Origin: AC-43 sp963728855
GTDB lineage: Bacteria; Actinomycetota; Actinomycetes; Mycobacteriales; Micromonosporaceae
NCBI GenBank assembly: GCA_963728855.1
Contig: CAVSLN010000009.1
Location: 1 to 64,000, forward strand
Length of the DNA: 64,000 bases
Direction of reading: 5' to 3'
Made by a program: the position numbers and the translations under genes. Below the pieces are notes generated by a model. It did not search any database, was not told the origin of the DNA, and was given only the letters and a program-made list of their open reading frames with translations. Every line of letters begins with the position of its first letter. The stretch's first letter is position 1. Positions 1 to 8,491 of the stretch are shown piece by piece.

Positions 1-1303
1 CGAGGCTGGTGAGGTCCCTGCCGGTGTGAGTGTTGATGATTCGGACGGCGTAATCGTCGCCCGCGGCGAGCCAGCTGCCGGGCCCAAGGGTCGCGATCGC
101 GTTGTCGAACCAGCCGGCATTCGGGAAGATCGCGATCGCATCCAATGGCCCGGCCTGGACGATCGCCTTCACCGGCTCGGTCTGGACGGTCGGCTCAACA
201 GGCTGATCGGACGCGACGGCATCCCAGACCCGTACCGTGCCGTCCCGGCCTGCGCTGGCGAGCCACGTGCCGTCGGGGGCGATCGCCACCGCCACGACCG
301 CGTTGTTGTGGCCTTCCAGCGCGCCGCGTTCCTGGCCGGTGGCGACGTCCCAGATGCGGACCGTCGAGTCGCCCAGGATGACGCCGCCGCTCACGCTGGC
401 AAGCCAGGTGCCGTCCGGGGCGATCGCCACCCCGGTCGCCGAGGCGGGCAAATAGATGGGATCGATGCGCTGCCGGCCATCGGTGTCCCAGATCCGCACG
501 CACTTGTCCTCGCTGGCGCTGGCAAGCCAAGTGCCGTCGGGGGCGATCGCCACCGCAGTAGCCGCAGCGCTGTGGCCCGTGAACCGGTTGCGTTCCCGGC
601 CTGTCGCGGCGTCCCACAGGCGGACCGAGAAGTCGGTTTCGCCGATAAATGGGCCACCGCTGGCACTGGCCAGCCAGGTGCCGTCCGGGGCTATCGCCAC
701 CGACAGCACGGGAGCGGTGTGGCCGGTCAGCTCGATGCGCTCGCGCCCGGTCTCGGTGTCCCAGATGCGCACGGTGCGGTCCTCGCTGGCGCTGGCTAGC
801 CAGGTGCCGTTCGGAGCGATCGCCACCGCCTGGACGGGAGCCGTGTGGCCAACGAGCTTGACGCGATGCCGGCCGCCGGCGACATCCCAGATATCGATCG
901 TGTAGTCGTCCTTGTGCCAGCCTCCCGCGGCGATGCGCTCGGTCGGGATGTTCACCCCGTCCACGATCAGGTAGTCCCACCCGGCCTTGACCGCCAGGCG
1001 CACCACCTCGGTCAGCGGCAACGCCCGCCGCGCCAGGACCTTGATGCCCTCTTGGACGTAGGTGTGACAGGTGCTGCGCGGGATGCCGTTGCCCGCGGCC
1101 AGGCTGCGGTAGGTGTGCCCACCCTCCAGATACGCCAACGTCACCACCGCCTGGGTCATCAGTTCGTGGGCCCGCCAGCGTGACCCGATCCGCCGGTGGT
1201 AGCGGCCCAGCGCCGCGGTGAAGTCAGCCACGACCCCGGGTGGCGTCTTGAGAGGGACGCCGTAGATGATGGGCCCGCAGGACCCTGGTTGGTCGTTTGT
1301 CAC
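1..1303 (-). CDS. WD40-repeat protein with transposase-derived N-terminus (3' end off window)
   Basis: The reading frame is open from a GTG at 1303 to the left edge. An in-frame TAG lies just upstream of that GTG; a second GTG is at 1231. Residues about 30-125 read like the HTH_Tnp_4 part and first strand of a DDE_Tnp_4 transposase (GRYHRRIGSRWR, LAYLEGGHTYRSLAAGNGIP, then YLIVDGVNIPTERIAAGG, where the D would be the first catalytic Asp). At about residue 131 this passes in frame into WD40 repeats that start in the middle of a blade (YTIDIWDVAGG). About six further repeats follow, with the recurrent phrase VAIAPDGTWLASAS and xIWD ends. The rest of the transposase, including its other catalytic acids, is absent. 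The WD40 part probably is a beta-propeller scaffold; no effector domain is visible because the C-terminus is outside. Surrounding mobile genes suggest the fusion came from recombination. Confidence 0.65.
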   Translation of the reverse strand, partial: MTNDQPGSCGPIIYGVPLKTPPGVVADFTAALGRYHRRIGSRWRAHELMTQAVVTLAYLEGGHTYRSLAAGNGIPRSTCHTYVQEGIKVLARRALPLTEVVRLAVKAGWDYLIVDGVNIPTERIAAGGWHKDDYTIDIWDVAGGRHRVKLVGHTAPVQAVAIAPNGTWLASASEDRTVRIWDTETGRERIELTGHTAPVLSVAIAPDGTWLASASGGPFIGETDFSVRLWDAATGRERNRFTGHSAAATAVAIAPDGTWLASASEDKCVRIWDTDGRQRIDPIYLPASATGVAIAPDGTWLASVSGGVILGDSTVRIWDVATGQERGALEGHNNAVVAVAIAPDGTWLASAGRDGTVRVWDAVASDQPVEPTVQTEPVKAIVQAGPLDAIAIFPNAGWFDNAIATLGPGSWLAAGDDYAVRIINTHTGRDLTSL

Positions 1304-1599
1304 AGAACGGATCTACGGGGCTTCCCCCGTGTCGGCGATCTTCCACGCCGGTCCCGCCCGGCCCGAGATCACATCGTTGCCAGCTGCGTCGATCATGATA
1401 AGCCCTGTCAGCCAAAGTTGATCACCGCCATTGGCTGGGGATTGACCATCAACCGCCGCCCTGCCAACCCACACCGACGTGCGGAAACGAAGTCCGGACA
1501 AGCTCAGTCGTCAGCGAATCCAGCCCCCGGACTCGTCGGCCGATCGTGACCCGGCGTGAGCAGCCGCATGCCTGCCAGGTCGGGCGAAGGACCGGCCGT
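1304..1599. other. intergenic, no convincing gene; carries one copy of a 21-bp direct repeat
   Basis: I see no supported gene here. Short open frames on both strands lack a start with a ribosome binding site or recognisable similarity. The stretch contains the first copy of the repeat AACGAAGTCCGGACAAGCTCA. Confidence 0.5.
1486..1506. repeat. 21-bp direct repeat, copy A
   Basis: AACGAAGTCCGGACAAGCTC followed by A. It matches 3737-3757 at 20 of 21 positions in the same orientation. On the minus strand the similarity continues weakly for about 15 more bases. The two copies flank the pRiA4b ORF-3-like gene and may be ends of related decayed insertion sequences. Confidence 0.6.
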
Positions 1600-3219
1600 T
1601 CAGCGCAGGGCGCCCAGCAGGCGGTTCACCGCCGCCACGTCGAAGGCGTCCGGCGCGAACTGGCTCGCATCCGCCAGCCCCAGCCACTGCAGCCGCTCCT
1701 CGTGCTGCGGGTGCGCCGGGTCGGCCAGCACCTCCACGAGTTCCTCGTATCCCCAGATCCCACCGCAGTCGTCGGGCGGGGCGGCCCGCTTCCCGCCGAT
1801 ACACCGGGGATAGGCCGTCGACGGGTCCGCATCGAGTACCTTCTCGACCACGATGTCGTGTACCCAGTCGTCCCCGAAGTCGTACGTGTACCGGATCTTG
1901 TCTTTCACCTGCGGCGCGACCTGCTCCAACGTCACCGACCCGTCCACCCGGTGCCCTAACTCGCGGTCGGCGCGCCCGAAGTCGCCATACGCGGTCTCGA
2001 ACACGTGCATGTGCCCGCCGTGCCAACCGAACGCGGCCCCGATGGTGGCGTGCAGCCGGGCCAGGCTGATGTCCGCGGGCACCAACAACCGCCGCCAGAT
2101 GGGTGGTTTCGCGCCACACAGACTCACCTTCAGCTGATACACCGGCGCCGGGCCGGCCGTCTTCTTCCGCTTCGCCGCAAGCTTCGCCGGCCGCGCCCGC
2201 CCGGCTGCCAGGAAGTCCACACCGAGATCGGATGGGCCGCCCGAACGGGCAACCACGGCGAACTGCTGCAGCACCTCCATCGCATCCTGGCCACCGGCGC
2301 TATGCCCGGACACGACCGCGCCCTTGGGCTTACACGGCTGCGGCAGAGCAGCCAACCGTACCCGGACCAGCACCGCCAGCACCGGGTACCCAGGCCCCTC
2401 CTCCTCATCGAACAGCTCCGACACGTCCTGGCCGCCATCGTCGCCGTTCTCACTGTCGTGCACGGCACGCGCCTGCATCGCCTGCTCGACGTACCAGCCG
2501 AACTCCGGCGCGCCCAGCGTCTGGGTCTTGATGGTCAGGCCGTCGCGCCGGCCGCCGTCGCGGATGTCCTTCAGCGCCACCGGCAGGTCGGCCGCGTCCA
2601 GGATGAAGATGTCCTCGGCGGCGCCACAGTCGTCGTGATCCACCACCACCATGACCGCGTGCTCGCGTCCGGCCCGGTGGAACACCCCGACCAACACCGA
2701 CATGGTCCCCTCGGTGTCGTACAGCCGCGTAAATGCACCGGCGCGCAGCGGCTGCTCCAGCTCCCCGACCCAGCCAGGCGCGGGGACGCCGCTGGCGGCC
2801 AGCCGGCCTGCGGCCGCCACCGCGGCCTGGGCCACCTGCTCGGGACCACCGCAGGCCGCGGCGCCGATCGCGGTCAGCATCATCAGGGCCGCGTCGTTAC
2901 CGCGCGCCTCGATCGCCGGGATGAACCCCTGGGCGAAAGCGGGCACCGCGTCGTCACCGCCAGCCAACACCATCGCCACGAACAGCGCGCCAGCCAGCTC
3001 CGCCTCCAGCGGATCCTCGCAGCCGGCCAGGTCAGCGGCACCGTCCACCAGTTCGGCGAGCATCTGCTCGGGATCCAACTCCCCGCCCGAACACGCCGGA
3101 CAGTCGCACGTCTCCTCCGCTTTACGTGCCGCGACAAGGTCGGAGCGGCGAGCGGATTTCGTGTTCTGCTTGCCTCGAGGGGCACGGCTGGCAGGACTCA
3201 CCGGCCCAGTCTGCACCAC
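1600..3219 (-). CDS. plasmid pRiA4b ORF-3-like family protein
   Basis: A 539-residue protein. The C-terminal third (about residues 365-510) is the pRiA4b ORF-3 domain: PVYQLKVSLCGAKPPIWRR, ARLHATIGAAFGW, the HMHVF motif, YTYDFGDDWVHDI and YPRCIGGKRAAPPDDCGG. These are the hallmark positions of this family, which is common next to insertion sequences and on plasmids; its biochemical role is unknown. The N-terminal 350 residues are Ala-rich and helical, with CDCPACSGG near residue 40 (three Cys, a possible metal site). The start is a GTG followed by a second GTG. The gene lies alone between two 21-bp direct repeats and next to an IS701-like transposase, so it is probably mobile cargo. Confidence 0.85.
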   Translation of the reverse strand: MVQTGPVSPASRAPRGKQNTKSARRSDLVAARKAEETCDCPACSGGELDPEQMLAELVDGAADLAGCEDPLEAELAGALFVAMVLAGGDDAVPAFAQGFIPAIEARGNDAALMMLTAIGAAACGGPEQVAQAAVAAAGRLAASGVPAPGWVGELEQPLRAGAFTRLYDTEGTMSVLVGVFHRAGREHAVMVVVDHDDCGAAEDIFILDAADLPVALKDIRDGGRRDGLTIKTQTLGAPEFGWYVEQAMQARAVHDSENGDDGGQDVSELFDEEEGPGYPVLAVLVRVRLAALPQPCKPKGAVVSGHSAGGQDAMEVLQQFAVVARSGGPSDLGVDFLAAGRARPAKLAAKRKKTAGPAPVYQLKVSLCGAKPPIWRRLLVPADISLARLHATIGAAFGWHGGHMHVFETAYGDFGRADRELGHRVDGSVTLEQVAPQVKDKIRYTYDFGDDWVHDIVVEKVLDADPSTAYPRCIGGKRAAPPDDCGGIWGYEELVEVLADPAHPQHEERLQWLGLADASQFAPDAFDVAAVNRLLGALR

Positions 3220-3791
3220 CCGCGCGCGGGCCTGCCCGCGGCCCCGCCGCGAACGCGATCAAGGTCGCCGACGGGAGATCCAGCCACGCAGTCGCCGTCC
3301 TACGGCAGGAGTGGCCAGGGTGCCAATGCTCGGTTACAGGGGCCTGAACTGGCATTACTCACAGACGCCATGCAGTGCGAGCCTCCCCGGCTCAGCGCAC
3401 GATCGATGCGAATGAGTACAGGAACGCGAGGAGGCCCTGATGGCCATCGTAGGAGCGTTCGATCTGCGCCACGAGGCGCTGACGCGCCGTGCGGCGCTCG
3501 CCCTGGCTGGGCTGCCGGCGATCGGCGAACGCGGCAACGCCCAACTCAAACAATCGTCAACGCCGCGCAGGCCCTGCAATACCTCATCCGTGACCCGTTC
3601 GGCCCGACCCGACCCGTGACCACATCGTGACCCAGCCCACCCATAAAGATCGTTTCCCTGGCCACCTAAACAATCACCTTGTGCCACAACGACTCGACCG
3701 CAATCACGATCTCGTCAAGGCCCACCCACCTGCAAGAACGAAGTTCGGACAAGCTCATTAGGAGTGCCAAAACAGCCGTTGGAGATGCATT
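3220..3791. other. intergenic region upstream of an IS701-like transposase; possible transposase debris
   Basis: No complete gene is supported. A short frame from an ATG at 3440 reads MAIVGAFDLRHEALTRRA, which resembles the start of some IS transposases, but it stops after about 60 codons. The second 21-bp direct repeat lies at 3737. I interpret the stretch as decayed insertion-sequence DNA with low certainty. Confidence 0.4.
3737..3757. repeat. 21-bp direct repeat, copy B
   Basis: Same sequence as 1486-1506 with a single C-to-T change, in the same orientation. It lies 35 bp upstream of the transposase start at 3792. Confidence 0.6.
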
Positions 3792-5231
3792 ATGCCGCAC
3801 CCGTTGGGTGTCGTGTCGAGCGACCCGGACCACGACCTGCGGATGCTCGCCGCGTTCCGGGATCAGCTGTACCGCTGTTTCGGCCGGTGGGCCGACACAT
3901 TGTTCGAGTTGGTGGATGCCCTTGCCGGTACCACGCGGCCGATCCGTTCGGTGGCGGAGCTGATGTTCGAGCCGGTGCTGCGGCGGGGCTGGGGCAGCCT
4001 GTACCAGGCGCTGCAACGTGGTGTGGTGGACATGGCGGCGGCGCGGCGGCTGCTGGCCCGGCACATGCGCCCGGCCGCGCAGCTGATGTTCGCCGTCGAC
4101 GTGTCGAAGTTCCCGCGGCCAGACACCCGCTACGTGCCCGACGTCGGTATGCAGTACGCCGCCGAACGCGACAGGCACGGTGGGACACCCGCGGTGCCCG
4201 GCTGGGCGATGCAGTGGTTGTGTCAGGTCGGTCTGGGGCCCGTGGGCGACCCGAAGCGGTCCTGGGTCGCGCCGATGGACGTACGGCGGGTCGCCACGGC
4301 CGACAACGCCAACGAACTGGCCGCCACGCAGATCACCGACCTGGTCGCCCGGCTGCGGGCCGACGGGGTGCCCGGGATCCCGCTGTTCCTGCTCGATGTG
4401 GGCTACTGCCCCATCTACCTGACCCAACACCTGCCCGAAGGCGCGCAGATCCTGGTCCGGCTGCGCGGTGACCGGGTGTTCTTCGGCCCCACCCCCACCA
4501 AGGCGCCTGGCAAGGTCGGGCGGCCCCGCAAGCACGGTGACCGGTTCGCGTTGGACGAACCCGACACCTGGGGCCCACCCGACGCCGAGCAGACCGTCAC
4601 CCGCGACGATGGCAGTACCGTATGGACCCGGGCCTGGCACGCCCGACACCCCGAACCCCGGCCCCGCCGCAAATGGGAAGGCACCGGCATCGTCGAGGGC
4701 ACCCTGATCCGCCGGGAGAAGACCAGCCGCACCGGACACCTCCAGGTGTGGTGGCTGTGGTGGGCCGGCCCCGCCGAAGCCTTCAACCTGGCCCTGCTCG
4801 CCGACGCATACCGGCACCGGTTCACCATCGAGCACGGCTTCCGGTTCAAAAAACAGGACCTGTTCTGGACCGGGCACACACCACTCGACCCCGACCAGGC
4901 CGAACGGTGGAGCTGGCTGGTCGCGCTCGCCTACACCCAACTCCACCTCGCCCGACCCATGGCAGCCGACCACCGCCTGCCCTGGGAGAAACCCTGCCCA
5001 CCCGAACAGCTCAGCCCCCGCCGCGTGCGCCGGGTATTCCGGCTGCTTACCGCGAACCTGCCCACCCCGGCTAACTCGCCGAAACCCTCCCGACCCGGCC
5101 CCGGCCGCCCCCCGGGATCGACCAACAAACATGTCCGGACCCGCCAACCCGTGATCAAGAAGGGTCGACCCGCGAACACCGGCCATCGTAAAGGCCGCAA
5201 CCCCAACGCCAAGATCATCCAAGGGCCTTAA
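3792..5231 (+). CDS. IS701-like (NF041680-type) transposase
   Basis: A 479-residue transposase that looks intact. The RNase-H-fold catalytic pattern is visible: first Asp in MFAVDVSKFPRPDTRY (about residue 100), second Asp in LFLLDVGYCPIYL (about 205), and Glu in RFTIEHGFRFKKQDLFW (about 350), the YREK-like helix of the IS4/IS701 type. The C-terminal tail is basic and Pro/Gly-rich (GRPPGSTNKH, KKGRPANTGHRKGRN) and probably contacts DNA. The ATG at 3792 follows a weak GGAG. I could not define matching terminal inverted repeats, so the element borders are unknown. It could still be active. Confidence 0.85.
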   Translation: MPHPLGVVSSDPDHDLRMLAAFRDQLYRCFGRWADTLFELVDALAGTTRPIRSVAELMFEPVLRRGWGSLYQALQRGVVDMAAARRLLARHMRPAAQLMFAVDVSKFPRPDTRYVPDVGMQYAAERDRHGGTPAVPGWAMQWLCQVGLGPVGDPKRSWVAPMDVRRVATADNANELAATQITDLVARLRADGVPGIPLFLLDVGYCPIYLTQHLPEGAQILVRLRGDRVFFGPTPTKAPGKVGRPRKHGDRFALDEPDTWGPPDAEQTVTRDDGSTVWTRAWHARHPEPRPRRKWEGTGIVEGTLIRREKTSRTGHLQVWWLWWAGPAEAFNLALLADAYRHRFTIEHGFRFKKQDLFWTGHTPLDPDQAERWSWLVALAYTQLHLARPMAADHRLPWEKPCPPEQLSPRRVRRVFRLLTANLPTPANSPKPSRPGPGRPPGSTNKHVRTRQPVIKKGRPANTGHRKGRNPNAKIIQGP

Positions 5232-5264
5232 ATCCTCAGCGGTACAGACCGCGGTCCGGTAACG

Positions 5265-5906
5265 GTGCCCGCCAGTTGCGTCGTCGGGGAGTACTGCACA
5301 CTGGGCTATCCGCGAGAGGCGCGACTTGTTGGCATGCGGCGGCCGGGGGCGGTCGTGGAGCCGCCGCTGCCGGTCCGGATCGGTGAACGCTGTTTGCTGT
5401 TCAACCAGGTCATCGTCTATGAGGGGACCTGGATCGACGACGAGTGCGTGATCGAGGATCGGGTACGGGTGGGCTACGGTTGCCGCGTCGGTCCGCGCAG
5501 CCGTTTGATGTACGGCGCCTACATCTGCGATCGGGTGAGCGTCGGAGCGGACGCGCGGATCGCTGGCTTCGTCTGTGACGGGACGACGATCGGGGATCGT
5601 TGCACGGTGATGGGCGACCTTGTGCATGAGTACGCAAGGCCGCACGAGGGCTGGTGGGAGACCGATGAGGACGCGCCGGTGATTGAGCCGGACACCGTGG
5701 TCGGCTACGGGGCGAGGGTGGTGGGCGGCGTACGCATCGGCCCGTGCAGCTATGTGGCCGCCGGCGCTGTGGTCACGAAGGACGTGCCGCCGCAGCACGT
5801 CGTGACGGGCGTCAACGACCACACGCCCGCATCGGAGTGGACCGGCCGTCGGCTGCGAAGCCTCGTCGAGCACTGGCAGAGCGTCGGTCCTGCTCCGCGT
5901 TCATGA
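5265..5906 (+). CDS. hexapeptide-repeat (left-handed beta-helix) acyltransferase
   Basis: A 213-residue protein with a GTG start. Isoleucine-patch hexapeptides run through most of it (IGERCLLFNQVIVYEG, IEDRVRVGYGCRVGPRSR, VSVGADARIAGFVCDGTTIG, VVGYGARVVGGVRIGPCSYV), ending in the typical VAAGAVVTKDVPPQHVVTGV. This is the LbH fold of serine/maltose/sugar acetyltransferases such as WbbJ. The acceptor cannot be read from sequence. The gene converges on, and overlaps by 6 bp, a GT25 glycosyltransferase, so a role in modifying a surface glycan or a glycosylated metabolite is plausible but inferred. Confidence 0.8.
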   Translation: MPASCVVGEYCTLGYPREARLVGMRRPGAVVEPPLPVRIGERCLLFNQVIVYEGTWIDDECVIEDRVRVGYGCRVGPRSRLMYGAYICDRVSVGADARIAGFVCDGTTIGDRCTVMGDLVHEYARPHEGWWETDEDAPVIEPDTVVGYGARVVGGVRIGPCSYVAAGAVVTKDVPPQHVVTGVNDHTPASEWTGRRLRSLVEHWQSVGPAPRS

Positions 5907-6662
5907 GCTGTCGGAGTGTTGGGCGAAGTCGGAGTCTTCGGTGTCGCTGCCCGCTTCCTCCTTCGGCAGCTGCCAGACCAGCGGCGGGTCAAAGGCGAGC
6001 GCGGACAATCGGCGGGGGAACCGGGTACGTAGATCGGCACGCGGATGCTCGATATAGAGGGCGGGAAGAAACTCGTCGACGGGGACGATCGCCAGGTCGA
6101 GCCGTGCACCGAGGACAACGCTGAGGGCGTGGCGGGTCAACAGGTAGCCGAACGTGCAGTGGCTGTAGGCGGGTACGACGAAGCCGGGCCGCGCGGGACG
6201 GTCACGTTCGGGTTCCAGCGGGTATCGACCGAGGTAGACCAGGTCGGTGGCGCCGTCGATGCTGTGGAGCCCGGCCAGGAGTCGGTCGAGAAAGCCAGGG
6301 ACCAGCACCGCATCGTCTTCCAGGACCAGGACGTAGGGCTCGTCGCCGGTGGTGTTGGCGTGCTGCCAGCACGCCAGGTGGGCGAGCGTACAGCCGATCT
6401 CGCCGAGTTTGAGTGGCCGGCTCCACCAAGGGTTGTCGGAGGCGATGCACCAGGGGAACAGGCGGTACCCGGCCGCTTGCAGGTGAGCCAGTTCGATGAC
6501 GTGTCCGTCAAAAGGGTCGACTGGTCCGGGCCAGTCACAGGTGAACGTTGCGGGCAGCTGCGGGGGGAGGATCTGCCGCATGCGCGAGCGGCGGTCAGGT
6601 CGTCGCCGCAGGTTGATCACGTAGGTGCGCACGTCAGCGGGAGTAGGTACCCGATGCCCCAT
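5901..6662 (-). CDS. glycosyltransferase family 25 protein
   Basis: 253 residues. The N-terminus has the GT25 signature VINLRRRPDRRSRM (residues 14-27). Next come the acceptor-proximal GEIGCTLAHLACWQ (about 87-100) and the divalent-metal motif VLVLEDDAVL (about 110-119). Family members transfer hexoses to lipooligosaccharide or to hydroxylated side chains; the substrate here is unknown. The ATG lies 6 bp after the stop of the upstream regulator-like gene, so the two were probably co-transcribed. The 3' end overlaps the convergent acyltransferase. Confidence 0.85.
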   Translation of the reverse strand: MGHRVPTPADVRTYVINLRRRPDRRSRMRQILPPQLPATFTCDWPGPVDPFDGHVIELAHLQAAGYRLFPWCIASDNPWWSRPLKLGEIGCTLAHLACWQHANTTGDEPYVLVLEDDAVLVPGFLDRLLAGLHSIDGATDLVYLGRYPLEPERDRPARPGFVVPAYSHCTFGYLLTRHALSVVLGARLDLAIVPVDEFLPALYIEHPRADLRTRFPRRLSALAFDPPLVWQLPKEEAGSDTEDSDFAQHSDSS

Positions 6663-6668
6663 CAGGCC

Positions 6669-7609
6669 CTACTGCTGGTTGGTGTAGCGGCTGGTGTTAT
6701 CGACGACGACGTCGAAGGGGCCGTTGTGGCTGCGGGCCAGCAGTAGCAGAGGCTCCACGACGGTGAGGTCGGCGACATCGGTCATGCCTCCCATCCGGCG
6801 GGCCTCGGTAACGAGTACGAAGTCATCGTCGCCTATCTGCTCGGTGACGTACCGGATACTCGCGGCGCCCCGTTCGCCTTGGAGGAAACATTTGGCGGCC
6901 CCGAGCACCCCGAGGGTCAGGCACCCACCAAGCAGGAAGGCGGTGGTCCCAGCGGACACCGTCAATCTGGTGAACACGGCCAGGTCTTCGAGCAGTTCGC
7001 TGCGCGCGGTCCAGCGCGGGCCGAGCTTCAGGTTGTCCAGCTGCGGTATGACGAGCGGATCGTCTTCGCCGAGTGGGTGTGGCTGGAAGTAGTACGGCAA
7101 CTGCGGCAGGAACTCCCGGTACTTGGCGTTCCACGGCGGTCCGCCAATGACGACGAGCCGGTCAGTGTCGAGGTCATAGTGCTCCGACGGTGAGAAGTCC
7201 CGGATGGTGATGTCAGGGCAAGCCTGGGTGAGACGCGCCCGGACGTGGATCAGACTGTCCAGGTCGGCGAACTTCGCGTAGCGCAGGTAGTTGCGGTCGC
7301 GCGGGGACGCGTAGTCGGGGCGCTCGTCTTCGGGAATCTCGGAGCACACGATATCGACCCGCGCGGTCGGCGTGAGCCCCCAGAACTGACATACGATCTG
7401 CCGCCAGGCCGGGCTTTCTGGTGAAGTCGCCTGCGCAGGGATGCCCGACATCCCGGCCGGTTGGTCAGGTACCGTGCGGACTGCCCGTCGGCCATCCTCC
7501 CCGGCCACGATCACCAGGGCCAGTGTGGCCAGCGCCTTCTCCGAGTGTCGGCGGACCGTCTTGGCGGCGCATCGCATCAGGCGCGCCAACGACTCTTGGC
7601 GCTCCGTCA
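6669..7609 (-). pseudogene. 5'-truncated HTH regulator-like protein, cut by an IS5-family element
   Basis: The visible protein (at least 306 residues) starts inside a helical, HTH-like segment (LTERQESLARLMRCAAKTV) that resembles linker regions of large actinobacterial XRE-type regulators. The frame stays open straight into the terminal inverted repeat of the IS5 element at 7610, so the true N-terminus has been removed. The rest is unfamiliar: a charged region (EIPEDERPDYASPRDRNYLR), a Rossmann-like strand with DRLVVIGGPPWNAKY, and a late hydrophobic stretch around GTTAFLLGGCLTLGVLGAA that could be an alpha/beta core. A downstream TTG at 7589 could still give a shortened product. No fragment of the missing 5' part is evident to the right of the IS. 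Confidence 0.6.
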
Positions 7610-7629
7610 GAGCCTGTTGGCAAAGGGGT

Positions 7630-8118
7630 TCACGCGGGCGCCGGTGACGGTGGCGCCGAACGTGGCTGGCCCCATCGTGGCTTGGGCTGCGGCTGGTCCA
7701 GGCTCATCCGAGCAAGCCGCCGAGTCATGATCATGACGGTAGCCCAATACACCATCGCCTCGTGGTGCTCGGGCCGCCGTTCATAGTCACGGACCAGCCG
7801 CCGGTAGCGCATCAACCAGCCGAAGGTGCGTTCGACCACCCACCTGCGCGGCACCACCTTGAACACATGTAACTCGGTGCGTTTGATGACTTCCACGGTG
7901 ACGGCGGCGACCGCGCGCACCCAAGCAGCCAAGGCGCTTCCGTCGTATCCAGAGTCGGCCCAGATCAGCTTCAGCCGGGTACAGGTGTTCAACAACGCGA
8001 TGACCAGCAGCTTGGCGCCCATCCGGTCACCCACACCGGCAGCGGTGATCACCACGGCCAGTAGGAACCCTTCCACATCCACCGCGATGTGTCGCTTCCT
8101 GCCATTGATCTTCTTGCC
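7630..8118 (-). pseudogene. IS5-family transposase, C-terminal half
   Basis: This is the catalytic C-terminal part of a DDE transposase: GKKINGRKRHIAVDVEGFLL, the second Asp in LIWADSGYDGSAL, and the Glu motif VVERTFGWLMRYRRLVRDYE. It is contiguous in sense with the N-terminal half at 8489-8944 once the insert is removed: ...RGFDGG joins directly to KKINGRKRH. The apparent upstream residues encoded by 8119-8145 come from a palindromic inserted sequence. Confidence 0.85.
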
Positions 8119-8145
8119 TTTATGGCGGCGCCGCCATAAAGGCAA
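8114..8145. repeat. 32-bp perfect palindrome at the insert boundary
   Basis: The 16 bases TTGCCTTTATGGCGGC are followed directly by their exact reverse complement. The palindrome spans the junction between the transposase coding sequence and the inserted element and would form a cruciform or hairpin with no loop. Confidence 0.85.
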
Positions 8146-8491
8146 TTATGCCGACCGGCTCGTTATGCCGATGAAGAGGCGGGATCGGTTGCAGAACAGG
8201 GACTTCACACTCGCAAGCTCGGAATAATCCAGGCTTCATGATCGCGGCGTCCCCAGGCCAGCCCAAGCCCGTGAAGCAGACCGACCATCATGAACCAAGC
8301 GCCAGACCCGTTGGTAGGACTCAGGACCGGTGTCCACGCAGACAGCGAGGGGCAGCAGGGACAAGGTACTTGACCCTGCTTGGTCTTGGTCGAATGTGCC
8401 GGATTATGCCGACCAACCCGCCGGTCTCAGCGCCCTTGAACAGCGGCTTCGGCATCGCGCACGGTATAACGAGCTGGTCGGCATAATTGCC
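8119..8491. mobile_element. MITE-like non-autonomous insert inside the IS5 transposase
   Basis: The insert has 30-bp inverted repeats at 8141-8170 and 8462-8491 (GGCAATTATGCCGACC at the outer end), with 28 of 30 positions matching. Copies of the subterminal word TTATGCCGA recur inside. It separates two halves of one transposase that otherwise join in frame. TTGCC at 8114-8118 and 8487-8491 is a candidate target duplication. No open frame inside looks like a gene, so movement would have to be supplied in trans. The 22 bp between the coding sequence and the left repeat are palindromic. Confidence 0.7.

Noticed and set aside
195..980. Long minus-strand frame of 261 codons and the matching plus-strand frame at 26-799
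   Set aside because: Both are shadow frames of the WD40 repeats; the frame with VAIAPDGTWLASAS blades on the minus strand is the real one.
3666..5873. 735-codon minus-strand frame opposite the transposase and acyltransferase
   Set aside because: It runs antiparallel across two clear genes, is Arg/Pro/His-rich and has no motif.
8238..8486. 82-codon plus-strand frame inside the MITE-like insert
   Set aside because: No motif and no ribosome binding site; it spans the inverted repeat and antisense transposase sequence.
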